Shown: positions 1 to 9,754 of the stretch, in pieces | Position numbering within the stretch: the first letter of the stretch is position 1 | Layout: each line of letters starts with the position of its first letter | Origin: Lolium rigidum | Taxonomy: Eukaryota; Streptophyta; Magnoliopsida; Poales; Poaceae | Assembly: GCF_022539505.1 (NCBI RefSeq) | Contig: NC_061508.1 | Span: forward strand, 97,753,276-97,817,275 | Length of the DNA: 64,000 bases | Direction of reading: 5' to 3' | Made by a program: the position numbers and the translations under genes | Notes under the pieces: model-generated | Told to the model about the DNA's origin: nothing | Database searches by the model: none | The model's input: the letters and a program-made list of their open reading frames with translations, nothing else

Positions 1-200
1 ACATAGAATAAAATATGAACTACAATAACACAAAACATTCATGACAGTAAATGGAAGCAAACCCATAAATCACATAATTTATTATAGATGACATCCCAAG
101 TAAATGCATATAAATGGACAGCAGATTTATGGAGCTCTTCATATGGCTCCTTCGTGTTGAAATCCTTTAAGTTGTAACTTTGTTTTCTTGCATAAACAAA
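1..200. repeat. MATH-BTB duplication unit, flank (copy A)
   Basis: This stretch is clearly similar to 4590-4870, the region downstream (minus-strand sense) of MATH-BTB gene B. Shared words include ATGGACA.CAGATTTATGGAG and TTTTCTTGCAT. It is the left part of duplication unit A. The homology breaks at 200/201 and resumes at 2964, so everything between is a later insertion. Confidence 0.8.
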
Positions 201-2963
201 CGGGAACCACTAGGAATCGGAACCTGATTTCTGCCTCCGATCGGACCCCTGTTTAACCGTCAGATTGCAAGGAGGCAGACCGTACGATTTTGAAGAAGGC
301 CCCGCACGTCTAATTCAACGAATTGACAGTGATTGCATGCTTCCGTCTTAAATAATACATTACTGCACTCCGTTAATTTTGCTTTCCTATTCAGCCTGGT
401 GTGTATGCGCTTCGCAGAGGAGGAATTGGTGGTCCATAAAACGTGCTTACCATGCATTCCGCCCTAAATACAAATATTTCCAAAAACTAATCTCCTGACC
501 ATTATTCATTCTTTATTTTTACAAAATCCAATTACTCCTGATTTTGGGGACACCAATTACTAGTAAAAATTGTTTCTATGTGTAGCAGTATGCTTCGTTA
601 GAAGCAAAATTTGTTACTTCCAATACATGTTAAAATTGCTTTGATCTAAAAGAATGTGAAGATTGTGAAGATTTGTTATCCAACCACTAGATCATTTTCA
701 TCGAGGAAAATTTTGTTTCGTCGTGACTAGTTTGCTTCCAGTGTACCACAAGACTGTTTCCATCTACTAGATAGTTGCTCGAAACAAAATAGCAATTTGT
801 TGCCACTGAAACTAAAATATATATTCACTTTTAACAATTACAAGATGTTTCAAACTACATAGAGATTTGCTTCCAAATTAATGGAAATTTACTTCCAAGG
901 AAATGGACACCCACTTTTTTTTTTGCGAAAATGGACACCCACTTTCATCAACCATGTGTATGTACATCGATGGACTGTTACAAAGAAATGGATGCCTGCT
1001 TCGGAATGAACGGAAGTGTACTTCCACCATGTTTCAAACAATATACCGCAAAACGACTTGGTAGTAGACACTTAGATTTGGCCTCCTTCCTTGTAGCAAA
1101 CTGGTGGAATGGAAAGTGAAGAATTTCGAACAACAAATTAGGTGGCATGAACATCCCAGTTTGACATTTAAAAAACCTAATTACAGAACATGTATGTGAG
1201 ATCCACAATAAAAAAAAGAGAATCCATATATGTGTAACAAGCATTATTCAGAAAATGAAAAATGAGAAATATAAGAAGCATGTGATAATATTCAAAATTC
1301 TCTTAAAAACTAGAAACAAATATGTAAACTGAGTAAGCTAGCTGCAGTTATTCTTACTTTGGAAGCATACGTAGGAGATATAAGAAGCATGTATACTAAC
1401 TTAAAAAACATGGTTGTATTGCCAATCAAATAAGCACATATTGTATATATGAAGCACCCGATCTTTGTAGCAATCAGATATTACTATCATAGCGTTTGGG
1501 AGACATAGTGGAAGCATATAATTTACAAACAAATAATACCATACTGCAAAGGTGTAGGTGATGAAATCTAGGGAAAATTGGAAAGCCAGTCTTGATTGGT
1601 GGAGCATGCCGTACCTTCTTGCACCAGTGAACTGTGATCCCAGGTGAGGCATCAAATTCGTGAATATCGGAAGCATGTTGATGTGTGAGATTGCAGAAAG
1701 CTATTTAGAACTTATGAAATGCATGAACATTATTAAGGAAGCATGTAAAACATAAGCATCAAATTTGTTTATACGAAGCATGTTAAAATCTAAGCAGTAG
1801 CATACATATTTAAAAATTATAATATATAATGTTGCTACCAATTTATCTGGATGTGTAACCAACTTCACCATCATCATCATCATCAGTGTAAGGGAATAGC
1901 ATTCTAAACACGAAACATGGAGAAGCTAAAATAGCTTGAACATTTCTAATATAGTTCTCACACGGTATAGCAATCATGAAATTGCTTCCCAAAAACTATC
2001 TAGTAGCAAGATTATATTACACCATAGAGATTTACAGACATATGTGATTCAAATATATCACAACATGTAGGTATATGGATCGGGTGGAAATTTTGGAAGC
2101 ATGGAAATATAGAAGTACAAATTTGTTTGTACACATCATATTATAATGTACATAGAAGCACATAAATTTGGAATGTATCATATAAGAATGGTTCTCGCCA
2201 ATTGTACAATGTATGTGCCAGCTTCATCATCATGGGTGCATACTTCTTGACACACGAAGCATGAACAAGCTGTACATGTAAAAAATTAATACTGTTAGTC
2301 CGCAAAGATCTAAAAACTAGCATCTACAGTATATGACCACAAATTGGCTATATGGTTTCGCTGGAAATTTTGATTCCGGAATTCCAAATGGTAGAGGATT
2401 GCAAGAATATATTGTTCATAAGAACACATGGAGAGTTGGAGACCTAGATCTAGCAATTACCTTATCACCTGGTCCAGTAGCCATTGAAGGGACAGAGAAG
2501 GTGACTGTGAGAGGTGGAAGCAGTCTCCGGCGGTGAGCTTCGGTCGGATTGAACCGCCTCAAACCCATACTGCGTCAGCCATCAGTCAGTAATGCCGGCA
2601 GAGTCGCATGTGTGCCGCCGACGCACGAGACAAGCCAGCCACGGCCGCCGGTGCTCGGTCTAGATGAAGCAGCGCGGTGGGAAAATAGGGGAGGAGAGCA
2701 GGGGTCAACGGGGAGCAGGGCGAAAGGGATAGGAGTGTCGCTCGGCGGCAGGGGTGGATTCTGATGCATCAATTTGGGAGGCATTACAGGAGACGAGAAG
2801 TAATCGCAGGCAATAACTGCCAATGTTCCAGGAAATTTGGTCGGCAAAACTCTGGGGCAATTAGCGTGTGTAAGAAAAGGAGAGGAGCCGTCCGATCGGA
2901 AACTAAATGGACGTTGTTGCAGAGGTCCGAGGAATCCACTCCCATCTGACTCCGTTGTATAGT
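201..2963. mobile_element. 2.76-kb insertion with 8-bp target duplication
   Basis: The duplication unit is interrupted here. The direct repeat TAAACAAA lies immediately before (193-200) and at the far end (2964-2971). Removing the insert restores a sequence colinear with 4860-4890 of unit B. An 8-bp duplication fits a MULE or hAT-type DNA transposon, but I see no convincing terminal inverted repeat and no transposase. The left 2.3 kb is AT-rich and full of GAAGCA/TGCTTCC words. The right part (about 2330-2770) is GC-richer and could be captured genic sequence, but I recognise no protein in it. Confidence 0.65.
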
Positions 2964-3412
2964 TAAACAAAAACACAAGATTCAGAGAAACTTTCAAATG
3001 CATTGTTAGGATGGCTATCACCCAGTTCTTGCACCTAATAAGAAAAATGCACAAATGGGTGTTCTACGCGAATTACAGAAGAAGCTGTGAAGTGTTGCTT
3101 AAAGAACGTCCGGGCAAGAAGAGTTCAAACTAAACAGGCGATGTACCCTAGAATTTTGGAGCTCCATAATGCTTGCATTTATATAGTACTTAATACTTAT
3201 GGAGCTAAGACTACATATAGCTAGATAATTATACATCAGCATAGAAAAAGTGAAGATCTTAGAAGCTTCAGGGCAGGACATGTCCAAGAGAAAAAAAAAA
3301 CACACAAATGGGCTGCTAATTCAGCACATCACTAACTTTGCATCCGGGTAGTCTTAAGTTTGAAAAGCAGATGTTGCTCACCACCTGAACTATACAGATG
3401 TAGATGGATCAC
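2964..3412. repeat. MATH-BTB duplication unit, 3' flank (copy A)
   Basis: Similar to 4875-5305 (unit B) and, in two pieces, to 34440-34679 and 36251-36480 (unit C). The stretch TGCTTGCATTTATATAG (3170-3186) is the uninterrupted version of the site where the small Helitron sits in unit C. It is probably downstream sequence or 3' UTR of the minus-strand gene remnant at 3415-3660. Confidence 0.8.
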
Positions 3413-3414
3413 AC

Positions 3415-3660
3415 TGTATTATGTCCTAACCCTCTTTCTAAGTTCAGCAGTAATTGATGAGAATTTCAGAACCAACAATGCATAGCCATTAGTGAACACT
3501 GCCTCCTTGAAATTTTCCTCCACTGCCAAGAAGTCAATGCACTTGCTCTTCAACTAAGGACATTTGTATGCTTCGGTGCAACATAAGGTAGTAGAAACTG
3601 TATCTATCGACACCTTATCCAACAACTCTTGTGCACACATAAGCTTCAGCCTGTCTAGTG
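3415..3660 (-). pseudogene. MATH-BTB 3' remnant (copy A)
   Basis: The sequence is closely similar to the last about 80 codons of MATH-BTB genes B (5308-6514) and C (36481-37691): the post-BTB helical region that reads NCPELKSKCIDFLAV and LKFPSITAELRKR in the intact copies. The remnant carries an in-frame stop where the others have CPEL (CCT TAG instead of CCC GAG in minus-strand sense), plus small gaps. Homology ends abruptly at about 3660, so the BTB core and the MATH domain are missing. This is a truncated dead copy. It still helps, because its flanks give uninterrupted versions of sites occupied by transposons in the other units. Confidence 0.85.
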
Positions 3661-3900
3661 AAACTGGCAACATGTTTTTCTACCAAAATTAATTAATTCT
3701 CATTAAGTGTAAGAGGTGATAATAAGAGATAATGAAAATTACCATGATGCACAACTTAGACATCGAGCTTGAATTTGGGACCTGATGCACCAATACTTGT
3801 AGACCCTGATGCACTGGTTGCCTACACTAGCTAATTGCTAGTAAAAAAAAGTATTTTGACCCTCCGCCCCTGGTGACTTCTCTACCATTGTACATACCCT
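3661..3900. other. Intergenic, no feature seen
   Basis: AT-rich sequence between the MATH-BTB remnant and the next unit. A short repeat, CCTGATGCAC, occurs twice (3781 and 3806). Nothing else recognisable. Confidence 0.5.
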
Positions 3901-4258
3901 AATGTCCTACGAAACGGAATTTACTAACACGAACGTTTAGCCCCACCATGTTACCATTCACCGAAGCCACAGCTAGCTAAGTAGTACAGCGGGAACACAA
4001 CAATGCAAAGATTGGAGTGATTCCACTGAAAACCAGGTGTAACTCCAAAAGCGATTTTGCAGGCATATGCATTACTTTGCAAGGACGAGCCTTCATGTAC
4101 ACGTGCATGAATTGCCACCGCTGTGTCACATACTCACATTGTTCTGGTACCGACTGAAGTTGAATGCCTCTCCTAGGACACCAAGCTGGAGTTCATCAGT
4201 AATTTCAGCAGATGATATGCCATTCCTTGATTCCCGGGGCTTGTTTATAAAGAAATAA
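3901..4258 (-). pseudogene. Degenerate copy of an unidentified terminal exon
   Basis: This stretch is similar to 33461-34062. In minus-strand sense a splice acceptor-like TTTCTTTATAAACAAG is followed by codons reading SSAEITDELQLGV and then, after a frame change, GEAFNF. The same words appear in the better copy at 33850-34052. I do not recognise the parent gene. The left end, AATGTCCTACGAAACGG (3901-3917), is the paralogous empty site for the large Helitron at 7484-33459. Confidence 0.55.
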
Positions 4259-5307
4259 CAAAGCTAGCATGCGTTCAAGATCCAGTACAATGAGGCAAAA
4301 TTCACATAAATTGGAGTATATGTCAATCCAACAATACAGTCAAAGCTTTTAACTATCCAAAATATGCTGTATATGATATGAAAAATAATACTTTTTCGAG
4401 CTGCTACTTGATGAACCCCTTTAAGTGAGCTGTAACTTTGTCTGTTCAAAGAACAGTAACCCTTTGCTTCACTACAGTTGCCTTCATCAAAATATCATAC
4501 AAGTACCTGTGATAAGAGATACACCCTCCTACCCAAAATACACGGCGTATAAATTTAGTGAAAGGTCACAAAGCCTGACCAAATATATATAGAGAAAAAT
4601 ATCAACAACTACAATAATAGGATACATTCGTGACGGTAAATGGATGCAAACCCATAATCACATAATTTTCTACATATGCCATCCCAAGATTGCATATCCA
4701 TGGACAACAGATTTATGGAGATCTTGCCATGGCTTTGTTTTTTCTGTTATATGTTAGAAAATGAGATATTTGATCATTTGCAGCACTTTTCTTTGAAATC
4801 CACTTTTCAGCTGATTTGTGATGAAATCCTTTGAGTAAGTTGCAAAGTTGTCTGTTTTCTTGCATCAACAAGAACCTAAGATTCAGAGAAACTATCTAAT
4901 CCCATTGTTAGGATGGATATCACGACGTTCTTTCACCTAATAAAAAAATGCACAAATGGGTGTAGTACGCGAATTAAAGAAAGCGTTGCTTAAGGGACAT
5001 CCAGGCAAGTAGAATTCACACTGAAGTATGCAGACGAAGTACCCTAGAATTTTGGCATACCAACATAACTAAGATATTCTGATCTCCAAGCCTCCAACAT
5101 GCTTGCATATAAGACATATATATAGTACTTATGGAGCTAAGACTACAGACAGCTAGATAGTTATGCATCAGCATAGAAAAAGTATATATCTTAGAAGCTC
5201 CAGGACAGGACACAATACTAACTTTGCATCTGGGTTGCCTAACGTTTGAAAAGATAGCAGATGTCACTCACCACCTGGACTCTACAATGTAGATGTATCA
5301 CATTGTA
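4259..5307. other. Spacer and 3' flank of MATH-BTB gene B
   Basis: Non-coding. 4260-4410 is similar to 34210-34330, and 4585-5300 is similar to the flanks of units A and C. A one-sided Stowaway-like stretch (CCTCCTACCCAAAATACACG, from about 4526) may be a MITE relic. Confidence 0.55.
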
Positions 5308-6514
5308 TTATGCCATAAACCTCTTTCTCAGCTCAGCAGTAATTGATGGGAATTTCAGAACCAGCAATGCATAACCATCAGTGAACGCTGCCTTTTTGAA
5401 ATTTTCATCCACTGCCAAGAAGTCAATGCACTTGCTCTTCAACTCGGGACAGTTGTATGTTTCTGCGCAAGCTAAGGTAGTAGCAACTGTATCTGTTGAC
5501 ACCTTATCCCACAACTTTTGGGCACACATGAGCTTCAACCTGTCTAGTGCATATTGATCGGCCGCAGCAAGTAGATCCTTTAGCATCTCAGTGGAAGAGT
5601 CCCCAAGCTCTTCTTCGGGCAGCACATCCATGTATATGAACCGAAGCATAGCTTTGAATGTTGTAGCCGTGATTTCGTGCAGCGTGATGGATGTCATCGT
5701 AGCCTCCGCCATGGAACCGAAGAGCTCGGCTCTGAAGACCGGTGAGCGGGCAGCAAGCACTGCACGGTGTGCGCGAAATGTCTCGCCATCGATGGTGAAT
5801 GACACATCCGTCCCATCCATGTGATCTAGCAAGCGGCCAAGATGGATCCCGATGTCCGAAGGCGGCACGGGAATAGGGCTGTCATGTATGACCACGATGC
5901 CGCACAAAAATGTAATGTGTCCCTCTATTACGTAGTCAGTCTCTAGGGTAGTTACCTTGATAAACTTACTCCATCCCCAATCGACATCATAACCATTGTT
6001 GTCATCATGGTTGTTCATTGTAAATTCATGGATACATGACCTTTTTGAGGCTATCTCACATGGATTGCCATCCTTGTCCATCAGGGCAGCCTCAAAGATG
6101 GCCTTGATTCTTCTAGTTTTGCTCATGTGCCTGACGAAGATGGAAAGATACTCGCCCTTGTCTGCCTTATTTGACCCACGCAGGTAGCACTCAATCCTCC
6201 AGTTGTGTCCCCCGACGGAGAGGACGTCGGAGTGGACGGCCTTGCTGATGGGAAGCTTCTTGGCTTGCTCGAAGTCTACTCTAAACTGAACAACGGCAGA
6301 ACCCAGCATGGTGGTCCTGGTCTGCGCCTCCGGCCCGGTCTTCTTAGCTTCCTTGCTCACTAAACCAATTGTTAAATAAATTTCAGCAACAAATTTACAA
6401 CCAATTTGACAATAAAAAATAAATTCCTTCAGTTTTTCTTCGGAATGGAAGGACCCCCTCACTGACGATTTGTTCAGATTTAACGAACCGAAGAAGCACA
6501 ACCGGGCACTCACT
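5308..6514 (-). CDS. MATH-BTB domain protein (copy B)
   Basis: Predicted substrate adaptor of a CUL3 ubiquitin ligase: the MATH domain binds substrate and the BTB domain binds cullin-3. Proposed structure is exon 2 at 5308-6359 plus the last base of exon 1 at 6514, giving 350 residues. MATH spans about residues 20-150 (SVGGHNWRIECYLRG, YLSIFVRHMS, IHEFTMNN). BTB spans about 175-295 (DVSFTIDGETFRAHRAVLAA, SPVFRAELFGSMAEA, ADQYALDRLKLMC). A short helical tail ends in LKFPSITAELRKR. The frame is open further upstream only through a GTG at 6585. I prefer a 154-bp intron (6360-6513, GTGAGT donor, TTTAG acceptor) that joins A to TG and so makes the ATG. Copy C has the same arrangement and exactly the same length. 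An in-frame TAG lies three codons before the joined ATG. The coding frame is intact, in contrast to copy A. It differs from copy C by scattered substitutions and looks functional. Confidence 0.85.
6360..6513 (-). other. Putative leader intron splitting the start codon
   Basis: In minus-strand sense the donor context is AAGCCA/GTGAGTGCC and the acceptor context is TTGGTTTAG/TGAGCAAGG. Removing the 154 bp creates GCCATGAGCAAG, an ATG in good context. The same signals stand at 37533-37690 in gene C. This is inferred from sequence only. Confidence 0.55.
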
Positions 6515-6586
6515 GGCTTGCTAGTGGCCGAAGGTGGCGGCGGTTGGCCTGCTAGTGGACTGGTGGCGGCGACCGGTTGAGACACC

Positions 6587-6646
6587 GCCGCCCGCTCCTC
6601 CGCGAGTTTGCCGCCCGCTCCTCCGCGAGTTTGCCGCCCGCTCCTC
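6587..6646. repeat. 23-bp tandem triplication in the gene B leader
   Basis: Three units beginning GCCGCCCGCTCCTCCGCGAG; the first two are identical and the third is truncated. The homologous place in gene C (about 37757-37790) has one related unit. It lies in the expected 5' leader of gene B. Confidence 0.85.
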
Positions 6647-7483
6647 AGTCACCGGCCTGCCGTCGCCACGCTAGCTCTAGGGTTCTGTCTTTGCTTTTTT
6701 TTAGATGGGGATCTGTCTCGAAGCCGACTGGCCGAAGCCCATTTTTTCTGTGTCGAAGCCGTATCAATTAACTGGTCCAATTTTATTCCGCATTCAGCCC
6801 AGAAGAAGCTGAATGGGCTCCAATAGAAATTCAAGGATGTTTGATTTAAAACTTTAAATTGATTTCTTTTTTTTTAATCTCACCTTGGCTACTGTGAGAA
6901 CGATTTGTGTTGGAATTCTTCTGCTCTGTTATTTCGTACCTGAGTTAGAGTTTTGCTGGTGAAATCAATGTATTTACTATTTACCTGAGTAAACTTTTTG
7001 TCCATCAACAGTTCGTCTCAAATAAGGTTTCGAAGTTGTGCCAACGAGTAGAGACAAATGTAAATCGGTCTACGTGTAGCCATTTATTTTCAAACATTTT
7101 AAAATGATATCCCTCCAGTCCATAATAAGTGTCAGTGAGTTCGTTCGACTTTGTAATAAAGTTATACTAAACCACCCGGCACTTATCATGTATCGGATCA
7201 AATATTTCAAAGTTTCAAAAAAAATCTGAAATAAAATTCTAGAGATAGCCAATAATGTGGAAAATCTCAATTCAAACTAATTTGTATTTGAGGCTATACA
7301 AAAATGACAAAATCGGGCAAGAACACAAAGTCGTTCGAATTGACATTTCGCATGTTTGTAGTATACATCATTGCATATCTCTAGATTTTGAAACTTTAAA
7401 ATACCAATTTCATATATTTGAAAATAATGGGCTGCGTGTAGCTCGGTCTTCCTTTTGAGTTTCCCTCCTGTACTAACGTCCTA
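6647..7483. other. Upstream region of gene B
   Basis: 6770-6980 is clearly similar to 37870-38090 upstream of gene C, so it is conserved upstream sequence of the duplication unit. The rest is AT-rich. I could not choose a TATA box with confidence. Confidence 0.5.
7109..7200. mobile_element. Stowaway-like MITE, degenerate
   Basis: About 90 bp with imperfect terminal inverted repeats: left CCCTCCAGTCCATAATAAGT, right complement with CCGATACATGATAAGTGCC. This is the usual Stowaway pattern of CTCC..TCC followed by ATAAGTG. A TA dinucleotide lies just outside the left end. It is too degenerate to assign to a family. Confidence 0.5.
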
Positions 7484-8205
7484 TCTCTACTACTTAAAAA
7501 GACTAAAGTGGTTCCTTATTCTGCCATCCACAATACGTTTCGTAGTTCTTGGTCGTCTAAATTTTTACCATTTTGCCCTCCCACCGAAATACATACAACG
7601 CACCAATGCCATCCTACCGATTCATACGAGCGTCCGTCCAGCCGGTCCCGCAGATCAAACTCGAACCCTAAATCGAGATCCAGATTTCTTACACCCGATC
7701 CCTCATCTCCGGCCAGAATCCGGAGAAAGTCGGGGAACTCCAGAGTCCAGACCACCCTTGCTTTGAGTTCAACATCTAGCCCGCGCCACCAAGAATCATT
7801 ACCCTGGATTCCTAGTTTCCCCACTCTCCCGTCGCTGGGGAGAAATCTCTACTACTTAAAAAGACTAAAGTGGTTCCTTATTCTGCCATCCACAATACGT
7901 TTCGTAGTTCTTGGTCGTCCAAATTTTTACCATTTTGCCCTCCCACCGAAATACATACAACGCACCAATGCCATCCTACCGATTCATACGAGCGTCCGTC
8001 CAGCCGTCCCGCAGTCAAACTCGAACCCTAAATCGAGATCCAGATTTCTTACACCCGATCCCTCATCTCCGGCCAGAATCCGGAGAAAGTCGGGGAACTC
8101 CAGAGTCCAGACCACCCTTGCTTTGAGTTCAACATCTAGCCCGCGCCACCAAGAATCATTACCCCGGATTCCCAGTTTCCCCACTCTCCCGTCGCTGGGG
8201 AGAAA
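7484..8205 (+). repeat. Tandem duplication of the Helitron 5' end
   Basis: Two units, 7484-7845 (362 bp) and 7846-8205 (360 bp), are nearly identical; the length difference is GCAGATC versus GCAGTC plus one base in GGTCCC. Both start with TCTCTACTACTTAAAAAG and both end in GGGGAGAAA. The junction A/TC is itself a proper Helitron insertion context. The open frame running through both units is repeat sequence, not a gene. Confidence 0.9.
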
Positions 8206-9114
8206 TTAATTCAGAGATCTGCGCGCCGCCGGCAACGGCTAGATGCTACCTTTGATGCAAGGGAGGGAGGAAGGGAGGCGGGCGTGCTGGCGTGGCAAGG
8301 GTAAGCAGCGGCAGCCGTCGTCTTGCTGAGGGAGAGAGGTGGCCGTGCAGCAAGCTGACGTGGGAGACGATGGGGATGGAGCTGGGCAGTTAGGTCGCTG
8401 CGTACGAAGAGAGCATGGTGATGGAGGGGCCCGGTGATGGATGCCCTGTTCGTGGTGATTTTCGCGAGGAATTAAGTGAAGAAGAAGAGACAGTGCTTGT
8501 TGTTGCTCTTTCGTCGATGGATTCGAGAGAATCTCCCAGCGAGAGCAAGAGAATCTCAAGCAGCGCAATGGTTCAGAAACACCCATCGTTCATGTTCAGT
8601 ATCACAGTATTAGCTCGTGCCCATATCACCATATTCGTGTTTCGCATCCCATGCCATTTATTTCTGAAATTATCTGGCTGATTATTGATTAGAGAGTGTC
8701 CATGGAACTTTAAGGACAAGATGTAGTCTGGAGCTTTTACCTCATTCTGCTTGGACTCTGTTGTGAAAACGTAATGCAGCAGTGAATTCTACACTTGCAA
8801 ATATCTGGTCAACATAAATAACCTTCTCAAACTTCTCATCCAGTAAAAGCTTGGGCACCACTTGACATGAGAGGATTTAAAATTTGCTTAGCCGGTTCCA
8901 GCAGCTGCTACTTTGATTAGGTACAAGTTAATTAATTTCCTTGATTAGTGTATAACTACTACGTCCGTGTCCAATTATTTCCGTCGGTTTAGAGTAGAGC
9001 CTGACTTGATTTATTGATCTAAGGTCTATATATCCAGGAATATGATTATCAGGTCCAGATCAAGGCAACCGTCGACGCCTTGGACGCTCAGATCGGGAGT
9101 GCAGGTCTGGCGAC
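8206..9114 (+). other. Helitron internal sequence, possible captured gene pieces
   Basis: GC-rich to about 8560, then AT-rich. At 9050-9114 a short exon-like stretch could read KATVDALDAQIGSAG. It is interrupted at 9114 by the LTR element and would resume at 28189. No protein family is recognised. Confidence 0.35.
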
Positions 9115-9134
9115 TGATGACCCACAAGTATAGG

Positions 9135-9697
9135 TGTTGTGGGTATACTTCATAGGTGTACCATCGACAGTGCCTAGATCCGGCAAGCCCGGATGGCCCA
9201 CAGACGGTGATGAGGCATGTGGCCCATCGGGCGGCCCAGTTGCTGTTGATCATGAAGGAAGAAGTCCAGCCCGGGATCAGCGAGGCCGGATCCGCACCGA
9301 CATAGGAGTGACCCGGATCCATGGAGGCCCATGAGGAACCCGGATCCAGATCGACGTATATGGAAGGCGGATCCGTTTGACGTGCACGGCAAGATTTAGT
9401 ACCGTAGTTAGGTCAGTCCGTAATCCGGCTAGGACTCTCCGTGTAAACCCTAGATCCGTGCGCCTTTATAAGCCGGATCCCGGGAGCCCTAGAGGCACAA
9501 CCACAACTCATTGTAACAACGCGAAAGCGCCCGGATAATTCCGGACAAGCGAGCGGTAGGCCCTCGTCATCGTGCGGGTGTTCCGAAGCTGGGTAACTCG
9601 CGAACCACCGTCCCGTGTGCACTCCGCCCTATGGCCCCTACTTCTTCTCCCCTCGTGAGGATCCCTCCTCCGAGGTACCGTCGATTAGGCAACGGCG
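9135..9697 (+). repeat. Gypsy 5' LTR
   Basis: Starts TGTTGTGGGTATACTTC. Ends GGCAACGGCG where the 3' LTR ends GGCAACGACA. A TATA box, CCTTTATAAGCC, is at 9463-9474. Differences from the 3' LTR are mostly one-base indels. Confidence 0.9.
9463..9474 (+). promoter_or_regulatory. TATA box of the Gypsy LTR
   Basis: TTTATAA is conserved in both LTRs (also 20883-20889) and sits in the middle third of the LTR, where transcription of such elements normally starts. Confidence 0.55.
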
Positions 9698-9754
9698 GTT
9701 GGCGCCCACCGTGGGGCCTGCGGCGTCGGAGGCCGGAACCGGGAGGGTTCCGCC

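Noticed and set aside
201..2963. Shared TCCGATCGGA near both ends as terminal inverted repeat
   Set aside because: The word is its own reverse complement, so matching on both strands means nothing; the surrounding bases do not pair well.
2575..3054. 159-residue minus-strand open frame
   Set aside because: It crosses the insertion border at 2963, so it joins transposon and host flank by chance.
6360..6585. N-terminal 75 residues of the gene B open frame as real protein
   Set aside because: The frame starts at GTG, not ATG, and is not conserved in gene C, which has the same donor and acceptor signals. A leader intron explains it better.
7508..8209. 233-residue open frame over the duplicated Helitron end
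   Set aside because: The protein repeats itself because the DNA is duplicated, and it starts within the Helitron terminus. No recognisable domain.
8239..8681. Overlapping open frames on both strands
   Set aside because: GC-rich Helitron filler without recognisable protein; at most a captured fragment.
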